Positions 40,574 through 49,293 of a stretch of DNA of 64,000 nucleotides are shown here, piece by piece. The notes under the pieces were generated by a model. The model worked only from the letters and a program-made list of their open reading frames with translations, was not told the origin of the DNA and did no database searches. This DNA comes from CBDCCV01 sp965215025 (GTDB taxonomy: Bacteria > Bacteroidota > Rhodothermia > Rhodothermales > Salinibacteraceae). The stretch spans positions 868,001 through 932,000 of the forward strand of contig CBDCCV010000001.1 in NCBI GenBank assembly GCA_965215025.1. The letters run 5' to 3'. How positions within the stretch are numbered: the first letter of the stretch is position 1; the number at the start of each line of letters is the position of its first letter. The translations under genes and the position numbers were made by a program.

Positions 40574-43147
40574 TCACTCCTGCCCCACGAAGAACACCGC
40601 GTTGGCGAAGGCGAGCTTTCCCGTCTCCCAGAAGCCGCGGAAGAGCGGATTGTCCACGAGGTAGACCACGCGCCCGCGCCCCATCTCCTCGACGCCGAAA
40701 ACGAGCGTGTTCTCCAGCTTCGCGCGCGCCTCGGCCCCGGCGAAGCCGCTCACGAGCGGGTCTTCTTGAAGCACGGCCACGTTCCAGCCCTCGTCGAGGT
40801 AAGCGAAGGCGGCGTCGCCCGTTTTGAGCGTGAAGTACGCGCCGCCCTCCTCGTCGTAGCCGTAGCCGAGCGGATGCGTGGCGTCGAGGCGCGCCCGGAA
40901 GATGGCGCCGGGGACGTTCCCGGAGACGCGCTGCCGCTCGCGCTCGGCGTAGACGCGCAGCTCCGCCACCTCGGCCGTGTCCTCTTTGGCCTCTTTGCGC
41001 TTGACGGCGAAGCCGTCCTTGCCAGCGAGCGCGCCCACGGCGCCGTCCAGCGCGATGAGGCGCCCGCCCGCGCGGACCCACTCGCGCACGGCGCCTAAGC
41101 GCTCCTCGGTCAAGACCTCGCCGTAGCTTCCATCGGGAAGGATCAGGACGTCGTACTCCACCAGATCGCGCGGGTCGAAGTCCTCCGCGTGCATGAGCGT
41201 GGCGGGGTAGCCGATCTGCCGGTCGAAGAAGTGCCACGCCTCGCCCACGGCGTAGGGCGAGAGCGGCGCACCGGAGAGAAGCGCTACGCGCGGCTTTTTC
41301 AGAAAGGCCACACTCTCGGAGCCGAAGTCCGGCCCGCTGGCAATAAAGCCGCTGCCCACGGTGCGGAGCAGCTGCCCGAGCGAATCGGCCGTCTCGGTAA
41401 CGATGGCGTCGAAGCGCTCACCGAGGCGTTCGTTGCCGGCGCGCGTGATGACGAGCGTGCCGCGCCCGTAGCGCCGCCCACCCGCCTCAAACGGCTCGCG
41501 CGCAAAGCGCAGGCCAATGCCTTGCTTTAAGAGCGCACCTAGGAAGCGGGCATCGTCCACGCCCTGCCACTCGGCCAGGTAGGCGTAGGTGCCCTCGCGG
41601 ATGGCGGGCGCCGCGCTTGGAGAGGCGGGCGGCGTGGCGGCGGTCGCTACGCCGGGGCGCTCGGTGAGCGCGTAGGCGCGGAGGCCGTAGGCGTAGGGGA
41701 GCGCCCAGGCCGTGATGTCGTACGTGAGCGAGTCGGCCAGGTCGGCGCGCGGCTCGAAAAGCACCTTCGCCAGGCGGCCTTTGGGCTGTGCCGCCGGCAC
41801 CACGAGGTCGCCCGGCTCTACCGTGAAACGCGCCGTCTCGCCCGAGGCATAATCGAAGCCGCGCGCGTTCTCCTCCTCGGCGGCGTAGGCGTAGCGGAGG
41901 CCCTGCGCGTCGAGGTGCACGGCCAGCGCGTCCATCGGCCCCGTGCCCGCGCCGGGCTTGACGACGTACGCCGCGTAGCGCCCCGGCGGGTCGCTTTGCG
42001 CCTCGGCGTAGTAGCGCGCGAACTCCTCGATGAGGCGCGCGCGGTTCTCGGCGGCGGACTCCACCGTCGCCAGGCCCGTGGTGTGGTGGTGGGCGATCCG
42101 CTCTTTGAGCGTGAGCGTGTCGCCCTCGGCCGTCTCGATGGCTAGGCCGGCGCGGCCGGAGCCGGCCTGCTCGTACGTCATCCCGATGGCGCCGTTGAAC
42201 GTCGGCCACGTATCCCCATAGCCGGGGTAGAGGAGGTCGAACACCTCGCGCGTGAAGTAGAGCCAGTTCTCCTCGTCAAAGTAGCGCGCGTTGTTCTCGC
42301 CGATGGTCGTCTGAAAGGAGCGCTGCCAGGCGGTGATGTCCTCGTGGAACGGCTCGGCGGCGGGGGCGAAGTAGTAGTGGTCATCCACGCCCTGCTCGTG
42401 GAAATCGACGTGGACGTGCGGGAGCCAGCGGTTGTAGAGCGCCAGGCGCGCGGTGGTCTCCTGCTGCGTGGCCCAGGCCCAGTCGCGGTTGAGGTCGAAG
42501 TAGTAGTGGTTCATGCGTCCGCCGGGCCATGGCTCGTGGTGCTCGCGCGCGGCCGGGTTCGGATTGGGCGTCTTGCCGCGCACGCGGCGGTACCACTGCA
42601 CGTAGCGCTCGCGCCCGTCCGGGTTAAGGCACGGGTCGAGGACGATGACGACGTCTTCGAGCCAGCGCTGCGTCCGCTCGTTCTCGGGGTCGGCCAGGTC
42701 GTAGAGCGTCGCCAGCGCCGCCTCGGTGCTCACCGATTCATTCCCGTGCACGTTGTAGCTGAGCCAGACGAGGGCCGGCCCGTCTTCTGCGGAAGCCTCC
42801 GAGGCCTCGCCGGCGGCCAAACCCGTGCGCTGCACGTTGCTTGTGCGGATGCTTTCGAGGCGGTCCTGGTTCTCGGGCGAGGCGACGAAGAGCGCCACGA
42901 GCGGGCGGCCCTCGTACGTCTCGCCGTAGCGCTCCAGGCGCACGCGCGGCGAGGCGGCGGCCACGTGCGTCACGTAGTCGATCACGCGGTGGTGCGGCGT
43001 GAACTGCGTGCCGAGATCGTGTCCCAGAAACGCCGACGGCGTCATAAGACCCCCGCCGCCCTCATCCTGCGCATAAAGAGACGAGCCGAAGAGGCGGCAC
43101 CAAAGCGCGCCGAGAATCAGCAGATGGGAAAAACGGCGAGGCATCAT
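40574..43147 (-). CDS. Exported M14 family zinc carboxypeptidase
   Basis: Secreted metallopeptidase of 857 aa with a signal peptide cleaved near LYAQDE. The M14 domain (about 50-400) has zinc ligands in NVHGNES (HxxE) and in VDFHEQG, and the catalytic Glu in MTYEQAGSGRAG. The C-terminal part (about 620-760) contains a glutamine-amidotransferase-like fold (DVLILPDGSYGEVL, VRAGGRLIALDG), as in large Bacteroidota M14 peptidases. It probably degrades peptides in the periplasm or outside. It has no operon partner on the same strand. Confidence 0.93.
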   Translation of the reverse strand: MMPRRFSHLLILGALWCRLFGSSLYAQDEGGGGLMTPSAFLGHDLGTQFTPHHRVIDYVTHVAAASPRVRLERYGETYEGRPLVALFVASPENQDRLESIRTSNVQRTGLAAGEASEASAEDGPALVWLSYNVHGNESVSTEAALATLYDLADPENERTQRWLEDVVIVLDPCLNPDGRERYVQWYRRVRGKTPNPNPAAREHHEPWPGGRMNHYYFDLNRDWAWATQQETTARLALYNRWLPHVHVDFHEQGVDDHYYFAPAAEPFHEDITAWQRSFQTTIGENNARYFDEENWLYFTREVFDLLYPGYGDTWPTFNGAIGMTYEQAGSGRAGLAIETAEGDTLTLKERIAHHHTTGLATVESAAENRARLIEEFARYYAEAQSDPPGRYAAYVVKPGAGTGPMDALAVHLDAQGLRYAYAAEEENARGFDYASGETARFTVEPGDLVVPAAQPKGRLAKVLFEPRADLADSLTYDITAWALPYAYGLRAYALTERPGVATAATPPASPSAAPAIREGTYAYLAEWQGVDDARFLGALLKQGIGLRFAREPFEAGGRRYGRGTLVITRAGNERLGERFDAIVTETADSLGQLLRTVGSGFIASGPDFGSESVAFLKKPRVALLSGAPLSPYAVGEAWHFFDRQIGYPATLMHAEDFDPRDLVEYDVLILPDGSYGEVLTEERLGAVREWVRAGGRLIALDGAVGALAGKDGFAVKRKEAKEDTAEVAELRVYAERERQRVSGNVPGAIFRARLDATHPLGYGYDEEGGAYFTLKTGDAAFAYLDEGWNVAVLQEDPLVSGFAGAEARAKLENTLVFGVEEMGRGRVVYLVDNPLFRGFWETGKLAFANAVFFVGQE

Positions 43148-43428
43148 GCGCAGCGGGGGGACAAACAGGCGGGGGACGGCGGACCGACGGAAGCGGGAAA
43201 ATAGCGCCCCCTGCCGTTCACGTGCAAGACGCCTGCGCGCGCGCTCCGCGTCCTCGCAGAAGCGCGGCCTGCACGTAAAAAAGTTAGCACAAACGCGGCG
43301 CTCGGTCCGACGGCTTCAACAATGCCGCCGCGCAAGCATAAAGATGCAAAGCGGCGTCCTGAGGCGGCGGCTCGCCCGCGAGCCTCGACCGTACCGCGCC
43401 TGACGCTCACCGCAACCCTTCTGCCCCT

Positions 43429-43728
43429 ATGGCCGACATCGAACTCACGCGCCCGCACACCCTCGGCAAAGACGGCGCGCGCCAAGCCGTCGAGCGCGTC
43501 GCCCGCGACCTCGAGCAGACGCTCCACTTCAAGCAGCGCTGGCAGGGCGACACGCTGCACGTCCAGCGCACCGGCGCCGAGGGCCGCATCGACGTCCGCG
43601 ACGACGCCGTGCAGGTGATCATCGAACTCGGCTTCTTGCTCAAGTCCATGCGCGGGCAGGTGCGCCGCGAGGCCGAGCGCCTCTTAGACCGCCATCTAAA
43701 AGGCGGACGACCGACGACCGACGGATGA
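43429..43728 (+). CDS. Polyhydroxyalkanoic acid system family protein
   Basis: A 99-aa protein matching the PHA_gran_rgn family: a start like MADIELTRPHTLGKDGARQA, the central LEQTLHFKQRWQGDTLHVQR and the C-terminal GFLLKSMRGQVRREAERLLD. Members are found with polyhydroxyalkanoate systems but have no proven activity. The last residues (KGGRPTTDG) are encoded by a GACGACC-type repeat, so the real stop may have been created by repeat insertion. No other PHA gene is nearby. An uneventful 281-bp gap precedes it. Confidence 0.85.
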   Translation: MADIELTRPHTLGKDGARQAVERVARDLEQTLHFKQRWQGDTLHVQRTGAEGRIDVRDDAVQVIIELGFLLKSMRGQVRREAERLLDRHLKGGRPTTDG

Positions 43729-43749
43729 CGATGCCGCCTTGTGCCGGTT

Positions 43750-45042
43750 TCAGGGCGCGCGCTCGGACGGCCCGTCCAGCACGGTCACGCTCACGAGAGG
43801 CCGGAGCGCCGGCCACCGCGCCCGCACGCGCTCCTGAAGCTGCCGCGCGAGCGCTTGGCGCAGCGCCGCTTCGTCGGCCGTGGCGCCAGGGAGGCGCCGC
43901 ACGTAGACCTCGGCCAGAAGCGTGGGTGGCCCCTCCGCGCTTGAGCGCGTAAAGCGTGCGCCGGCCTCGACGAGGGCCACCTCCGGGTGCGCCTCGATAA
44001 CGGTGCGCATCTCGGTGGCGGCGCGCTCGGCCACGCTTGCGCGCTCGAAGCGCAGCGGACCGGAGAACTGCCAGAAGAGCAGCCCGGCCAGGAGCAGCGC
44101 CGTGACGGCCGTGCCCAGCGGGAAGAGCCAACTCCGGTTGCGCTCGTAGCGCGCCCCGCCGCCCGAGAGGCCGAACATCCGAAAGACGACGGCGCCCGTG
44201 GCGTTGATGCCCACCAGCTGAAGCACGAGCACGTAGAACCCGCTCAGCGCCAGGTCCCACCGCCCGATGACGCCGGCCATCCCCACCAGCCCGGCCGGCG
44301 GCGCCAGCGAGGCGGCCACCAGGACGCCCACCGCCGCGCCGGAGACCAGGCTGTCGCGGTCCGACTGCACGAGGTTGAGCGCGCCCGCCGCGCCGGCGGC
44401 CAGCGGCAAGAGCACCGCCACAGCCGAGACGTTGCTGCGCGCCACCATCTGCGTCGTGGGCGTGTCCGGCCCGAAAAAAAGACTCAGGAGCGCCGTCGCG
44501 GCGATCATCGCGGCCAGCGCGCCGACGTAGCGCAGGAGGCTCTGCCCCAGGAGGCGCGTATCGCCCGAGGCCGTGGCGATGGCGGCGTTCATGGCCGGTC
44601 CGGCAAACGGCGCAATCAGCATGGCGGCGGTGAGGAGGTAGATCGTGTTGGTGAAGAGGCCCACCCACACCACCACGCCCGCCGCCGCCGCGTAGCCCAC
44701 GAGGCCCGTCCATGACCCCACGCTTTGCACGCCGGCCAAGAACACCTCGATGGGGCTGCGCACCTCCACGTCTTTGACCTGCTCGGGCGCCTCCTCGGCC
44801 GGCGGCCGCAGTGCCACGACGCCCCGCGGAAGGAACGCCACGCGCAGCTCCGGCACCCGCTCGAGCCGGTCCAGGAACGGCCCGACGTTGCCGTTGGAGA
44901 GGTGCAGCATCACCACGTCGAGCGGCGCGCCGCCGGCGTCGTCCGCGCTGAAGGCGGCCACGTTGAGCGCGCCGAAGTCCTCGGCCGTTTCGGCGACTTC
45001 GGGGCCGCGGCCGCGAGGCACTTGTACGAAGAGTTGCCGCAT
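43750..45042 (-). CDS. DUF389 domain membrane protein
   Basis: Inner-membrane protein of 430 aa. A soluble N-terminal domain (1-100) precedes seven or so helices (about 115-335) with the DUF389 signature IYLLTAAMLIAPFAGPAMNA and LVSGAAVGVLVAASLAPPAG, and a C-terminal soluble domain (about 340-430). The function is unknown; related proteins are widespread in halophilic and stress-tolerant bacteria. It is the first of a run of poorly characterised membrane protein genes that ends with MscS at 51880. Confidence 0.9.
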   Translation of the reverse strand: MRQLFVQVPRGRGPEVAETAEDFGALNVAAFSADDAGGAPLDVVMLHLSNGNVGPFLDRLERVPELRVAFLPRGVVALRPPAEEAPEQVKDVEVRSPIEVFLAGVQSVGSWTGLVGYAAAAGVVVWVGLFTNTIYLLTAAMLIAPFAGPAMNAAIATASGDTRLLGQSLLRYVGALAAMIAATALLSLFFGPDTPTTQMVARSNVSAVAVLLPLAAGAAGALNLVQSDRDSLVSGAAVGVLVAASLAPPAGLVGMAGVIGRWDLALSGFYVLVLQLVGINATGAVVFRMFGLSGGGARYERNRSWLFPLGTAVTALLLAGLLFWQFSGPLRFERASVAERAATEMRTVIEAHPEVALVEAGARFTRSSAEGPPTLLAEVYVRRLPGATADEAALRQALARQLQERVRARWPALRPLVSVTVLDGPSERAP

Positions 45043-45279
45043 GATCAGTCCGGTTTGATAGAGAGGGCATTGCCCCCCGAAGAAACTTCCCGGTGGCCGT
45101 GCCGCGCCAAGCCCTTGGCGCTTTGGACACGTTCGTTACGCATCTTTTCACAAGTCTGTGCAGGTTGCGCTAACCAAAAAGGTCGTTTGCTTTGTAGGAG
45201 AAAAAACGGACAGCAGTGAGCAGCAGGCCGTCCGTGATGTTCTCACTCAGCCCCTTCATAAACCAGTAGGAGATGTTTT

Positions 45280-46086
45280 ATGAGTTCAAAGAAAAAAGAC
45301 GTTAAGCAGCATCCACTTACGGACGATTTCGTCGCCGCGCTCTCGCGTGACCTCGAAGTGCGCGTAAACCAGGGGGTCAGCTTGCAGGACGCGCTCCGCG
45401 AGACCCTCGAGCTACGCGCGCCCGTCGAGCTGTACGAAGAGGGCAGCCGCTCCTCTGGCTCCTCTACGCTGGGCTGGCTGTTCACGCTCGGCCTTTTGGG
45501 CGCGGCGGCCTACGGCGCCAACCTCGCCGCCAAGGAGTTCTTAGGCAAGGGCCTGACCGAACTGGCCCAGGACCGGACCGGCTCGGGCAGCAACGGCGAC
45601 TACAGCTACCAAGCCTCCGAGCGCTACAGCGCCAACAACGCGCGCTCCGGCGCCACGACGGGGGCCGCCGCCAGCACTATGGCCGGCACGGCGTCCGCCT
45701 CCGGCATGGAGGCTTCCTCGAAGCGGCGCTTTGAGGACTACGACGAGGACTTCCGCACCCACCACAAGAGCACGTACGGCAGCTCCGGGCGCGATTACGA
45801 GGCGTACAAGCCGGCCTACGAGTACGGCCACCGCTACGCCACCGAGAGCGACTACGAGGGCCGCTCCTACAGCGACCTCGAACCCGAGATGCGCCGCTCC
45901 TACGAAGAGGAGCACGGCAAAGGCTCCTTCGAGGACGTGCAGGGCGCCACGCGCCATTCCTTCGAGCGCAGCCGCAAAGACAGAAGCAGCGGCGGCACCT
46001 CCTCCGGCGTGAAATCGCCCTCCGGCAGCAGCCGCACCGCCAGCGGCGACCCCGGCAGCGTCACGCGCAAGGGCGACGACAAGTAG
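45280..46086 (+). CDS. Tyr/Ser-rich stress-type protein with one membrane segment
   Basis: A 268-aa protein. Residues 1-55 look like a helical, charged domain, and one transmembrane helix lies near 64-82 (LGWLFTLGLLGAAAYGANLA). A long Gly/Ser/Tyr-rich disordered part follows, then a compact repeat-like block, STYGSSGRDYEAYKPAYEYG with RYATESDYEGRSYSDLEPEM and GKGSFEDVQGATRHSFE. This last block resembles domains of unknown function in general stress proteins of Deinococcus and cyanobacteria. An AGGAG sequence 8 bp before the ATG is an unusually good ribosome-binding site here. The gene is inside a membrane-protein cluster. Confidence 0.75.
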   Translation: MSSKKKDVKQHPLTDDFVAALSRDLEVRVNQGVSLQDALRETLELRAPVELYEEGSRSSGSSTLGWLFTLGLLGAAAYGANLAAKEFLGKGLTELAQDRTGSGSNGDYSYQASERYSANNARSGATTGAAASTMAGTASASGMEASSKRRFEDYDEDFRTHHKSTYGSSGRDYEAYKPAYEYGHRYATESDYEGRSYSDLEPEMRRSYEEEHGKGSFEDVQGATRHSFERSRKDRSSGGTSSGVKSPSGSSRTASGDPGSVTRKGDDK

Positions 46087-46121
46087 ACGCTCAGCACGCG
46101 AACGTTCAGCGCTAAACGCGC

Positions 46122-46162
46122 AGCAAAGGCCCGCTTCTCCGATCCGGAGGGCGGGCTTTGCT
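46122..46162. terminator. Bidirectional hairpin between convergent genes
   Basis: AGCAAAGGCCCGC faces GCGGGCTTTGCT around an inner TTCTCCG/CGGAG stem. It lies in the 77-bp gap between the convergent Tyr-rich gene and the YihY gene. The long stem is typical of a shared terminator, though the T-run is weak. Confidence 0.65.
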
Positions 46163-46163
46163 G

Positions 46164-47195
46164 TTACGAGGCCGTTCTGCGCTTCTCGGCCTTGTCCTCT
46201 TCGCCGTCCTCCGCGCGCACGTGCTGGGTGTCCTCCACCACGCGCACGGCGTCGTCGTCCGGGACGATGCCGGAGCCGTAGTGGCTGGCCCAGACCTGCG
46301 TAAACTCCGCGCCCAAGAAGACGATGAGCGAGGAGTAGTAGATCCACACGAGGATGATCGCTAAGGCGCCGGCCGCGCCGAACGCCGCGCCGGGATCGCT
46401 CTGCCCGAGGTACAGCCCGATGAGGAACTTCCCAATCACAAAAAGGAGCGCCGTGACGAAGGCGCCGATCCACACGTCCTTCCACGCGATCTCGGCGTCG
46501 GGCATCACCTTGAAAATGGCGGCAAAGAGCAGCGTGATGATGAGGAGCGAGAGGCCCGCGTTGATGATCCAAAGCGCCACGTCGGAAAGCCCGCCGGGCA
46601 CGAGGCCGCCGATGAACCCGCCCACGGCCGAGAGCGCCGCCGAGAGCGCCAGCGACACCAAGAGCAGAAAGGCGATCCCGAGGATCATCCCCAGCGAGAG
46701 CACGCGCTTGGTGACGAAGTTCCAGAGGCCGCCCTGCTCCGGGTCCGGCATGACCTCCCACGCGCGGTTGAGCGTCATCTGAAGCTGCGCGAACGCGCCC
46801 GTGGCGCCAAAGATCAGCCCCGCGATGGAGAACACGAGCGCCAGCGTCCCGCCCGACCCCGAGACGCTCTCGTTGGCGTTCTCCACCATCGTGCTGATCT
46901 GGTTGGCGCCCTCCTGCCCGATCAGGCTCTGCGCCTGCCCTTGAATCGCCGCGTCCACCTGCTCCGGGCTGAGGAACAGCCCGGCCAGCGTGATGAGGAT
47001 CAAGAGCAACGGCGGGAGCGAGAACACGGTGTAGTACGCCAGCGCCGCCGCCATGCTCGTGCAGTCGTCGTCGGAGAACTCGGCAAACGTTTCCTTGAGA
47101 ATGCCGACGCCTTCCTTCGCCGTGGACGTTTCTTCGGAAGAGGCGTTCTCAGAAGCGGCGGCGTTGCGAGCACGAGGCTTTTCAGCAGATGACAT
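46164..47195 (-). CDS. YihY/BrkB family inner-membrane protein
   Basis: Polytopic protein of 343 aa. The family signature DDCTSMAAALAYYTVFSLPPLLL is at about 42-64, followed by an amphipathic segment and five helices; QLQMTLNRAWEV and LIVFLGAEFTQVWA are also typical. The C-terminal 45 residues are acidic and soluble. The family was once annotated as RNase BN, which is wrong; the true role is unknown. It is the last gene of the DinB-MscS-DUF2254-channel-DUF421-YihY run, 108 bp behind DUF421. Confidence 0.93.
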   Translation of the reverse strand: MSSAEKPRARNAAASENASSEETSTAKEGVGILKETFAEFSDDDCTSMAAALAYYTVFSLPPLLLILITLAGLFLSPEQVDAAIQGQAQSLIGQEGANQISTMVENANESVSGSGGTLALVFSIAGLIFGATGAFAQLQMTLNRAWEVMPDPEQGGLWNFVTKRVLSLGMILGIAFLLLVSLALSAALSAVGGFIGGLVPGGLSDVALWIINAGLSLLIITLLFAAIFKVMPDAEIAWKDVWIGAFVTALLFVIGKFLIGLYLGQSDPGAAFGAAGALAIILVWIYYSSLIVFLGAEFTQVWASHYGSGIVPDDDAVRVVEDTQHVRAEDGEEDKAEKRRTAS

Positions 47196-47303
47196 AAGCG
47201 CGGGGCAGGAGCGGGGAGTGAGGTCCGGCAGGCGCGAACCGCTCGGCAGAGGGGCAGCGGCGACGCATCTCCACGCCGTCGGAGAGGAGTCAACGTAGGG
47301 CGC

Positions 47304-48020
47304 TTAGCGCAGTTCTACAACAACGCGCTGCACGCCGTCCTGCACGTCCACGGCAATAACGCGCGGGGCGGGTCGTCCATCGCCGGGGAGGGCATCGCGG
47401 CGCGCCTCGCCGTTGGTCCGCTCGTTGCGGGTGCGTTCGTCGCGGGCGCCGTCGTCATCGTCACCGCGGGCGTCGTCGCGGTTGGCCTCCTCGCCGTCGG
47501 CCTCGTCAGCCTCTTCGTCGGCGTAGGGGACGATGCTCAGGTTGCCGTTGCGTTCCAGGAAAACGGTCTTCACCTTTTCGAGGTCTTCGAGGCCGGCCAT
47601 GCGCAGCGCCTGCTCCAGGTCCGAGGTGCTGATGCGCGTGCGGCGCATCCCCTCCTCTTGAAGCTCGCCGTCTTCAACGATGGGTTCTTTCCGGCCGATG
47701 AGGGCGTGCTCCACGGCGTCCGAGTAGTACGTGGCCGTGGCCAGGACCCAGTGCAGCGCCACGAGGCCGAGGGCAATGACGATGGCGTGCAAGAACATGC
47801 TCGCATCGTTGACCGCGCTGGCCAGGAGCGCCCCCACGGTGATGCCGATGATCACGTCGAAAGAGGAGTACGTGCCCATGAACCGCCGCTTCCCAATGCG
47901 CACCAGCCCCAGCCCCACGCCGTAGGCGATGAGCGTGCGCAGCCCGAGTTGCCACCACGTCACCGCCTCGGCGTCGGCGCCGAGGGCGTGTTCGATGCCT
48001 GTCCAGATCGCTTCAAGCAT
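47304..48020 (-). CDS. DUF421/YetF family membrane protein
   Basis: A 238-aa protein with three N-terminal helices (about 25-110) and the YetF-type signature GKRRFMGTYSSFDVIIGITVGA, then a soluble domain (RTRISTSDLEQALRMAGLED with KTVFLERNGNLSIV). A poly-acidic/Arg linker (about 168-210, DDARGDDDDGARDERTR) is unusual and points to low-complexity expansion. Family members occur in spore-formers and stress-resistant bacteria; function is unknown. It is spaced 37 bp from the channel gene upstream. Confidence 0.9.
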   Translation of the reverse strand: MLEAIWTGIEHALGADAEAVTWWQLGLRTLIAYGVGLGLVRIGKRRFMGTYSSFDVIIGITVGALLASAVNDASMFLHAIVIALGLVALHWVLATATYYSDAVEHALIGRKEPIVEDGELQEEGMRRTRISTSDLEQALRMAGLEDLEKVKTVFLERNGNLSIVPYADEEADEADGEEANRDDARGDDDDGARDERTRNERTNGEARRDALPGDGRPAPRVIAVDVQDGVQRVVVELR

Positions 48021-48057
48021 GACCGGCGTCGGATGATGAATCGTGTTGCAAGTGGGG

Positions 48058-49143
48058 TCAGCCGAGGGCGCTCTCGGCGAGGCTGCTCTGGGCGGCGTGG
48101 TCGAGGTGGGCGTACTCGGCCTCGGAGACGGCCTCCCAGCTCCAGCCCTCGCGCTCGACGAGCGAGAAGAGCAGGCGGCGGCGCCTCTTGTGCGGCTCCA
48201 GCGCCTCGGCGAAGGCTTCGTCAGAGCACACGGGGAGGCCGGCGCGGCGGAAGGCGTCCAGGCTCGGGCGCGGCGGGTCGTCCTCGTGCGCGTCGATGAA
48301 GCGGTCGTTTATGTTCTCCAAGAACTCGGAGATGGCCGTGCGCACGGGGCGGCGCGCGCCCAGGGCCGCGCAGTCCTCCTCGAACGCGCACTCGAAGACG
48401 GTGAGCGCCTCGTCGAGCGCGGCCAAGCTCGGCGCCAGGGCCTCGCGCCGGTCCGTGCCGTGGAAGTAGTGCAGGACGGGGTAGGTGAGGTGGCGTTGCG
48501 CCAGCGTAGCCACCTCCAGGGCCAGCCCCGAGAGGTGCGCCTCGAGCGCGCTGCAGTCCCTGCCGTCCCAGGCCGTGAGGATGATCTCCTCGGGCGAGCG
48601 GCCCAGGCCCGAGAGGTACACGGCCAGGCTGCGCCGGTGCGTGGCCGCCTGGAGCACCGGCACCATGTACGTGATCGAAAAGGTGACGACGAACAGCCCG
48701 TTAAGCGCCGCCAGCGACACGAGCACCTGCCAGAAATGCCCGACCGGCCGAAAATCACCCAGGCCCAGCGTGAAGAGCGTGTAGCCGGCAAAGTAGACCC
48801 GCTCCCAGAAGCCGGCCGGCGCCTGCGTCTGCGCGTTCACGATGGCGTACTCGTACCCGCCAAAAAAGAGCGCCCACCCCAGCCACACGAGCACGATCCA
48901 GGTTATGATCACGGCCATCATAATCACGATGCCGGCCTGCGAGAGCGCCTGCGCCCCGCCCCCGACGTCGTCGTCTTCGTCGGAGCGGGCCGTTTGCCGC
49001 CGCGCCATCACCGCGCGCCAGAGCACGCTCGTGAGCCGGTCCGAGAACGAGCCGGAGCCGCGCGACATAAGCGTGGTTTGCAGCACGTCCACAATCGTAA
49101 AAACGATGAGGAACAGCCCGAAGACAGCCAGCACAAAGTTCAT
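48058..49143 (-). CDS. Two-TM potassium-channel-like protein
   Basis: A 361-aa protein. An N-terminal helix at 3-22 is followed by two pore-lining helices around the P-loop: helix 70-95, the filter TLGLGD at 125-130 (from GYTLFTLGLGDFRP) and helix 138-160. The filter differs from the canonical TVGYGD, so selectivity is uncertain. A large cytoplasmic C-terminal domain (165-361) has no recognised RCK fold. The neighbours are DUF2254 upstream and DUF421 downstream on the same strand. Confidence 0.85.
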   Translation of the reverse strand: MNFVLAVFGLFLIVFTIVDVLQTTLMSRGSGSFSDRLTSVLWRAVMARRQTARSDEDDDVGGGAQALSQAGIVIMMAVIITWIVLVWLGWALFFGGYEYAIVNAQTQAPAGFWERVYFAGYTLFTLGLGDFRPVGHFWQVLVSLAALNGLFVVTFSITYMVPVLQAATHRRSLAVYLSGLGRSPEEIILTAWDGRDCSALEAHLSGLALEVATLAQRHLTYPVLHYFHGTDRREALAPSLAALDEALTVFECAFEEDCAALGARRPVRTAISEFLENINDRFIDAHEDDPPRPSLDAFRRAGLPVCSDEAFAEALEPHKRRRRLLFSLVEREGWSWEAVSEAEYAHLDHAAQSSLAESALG

Positions 49144-49293
49144 AAAGCGGAAGCGGACGCAGAAGAGGGAAGATGCTTAAAGGCAGGCAGATGCTCCCTC
49201 AAAAGATACGCCAGCGCAGCCTTGACGCAGAGCGAGCGCCCGTTACACTTTTGCAAAGCGCGCGGCGCGTCCCGCCCGCTGATGTAACAATGC

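Noticed and set aside
40422..41237. A 271-codon minus-strand frame at the end of the M14 peptidase
   Set aside because: It is a second frame of the same strand inside the peptidase gene, Arg-rich and without motifs.
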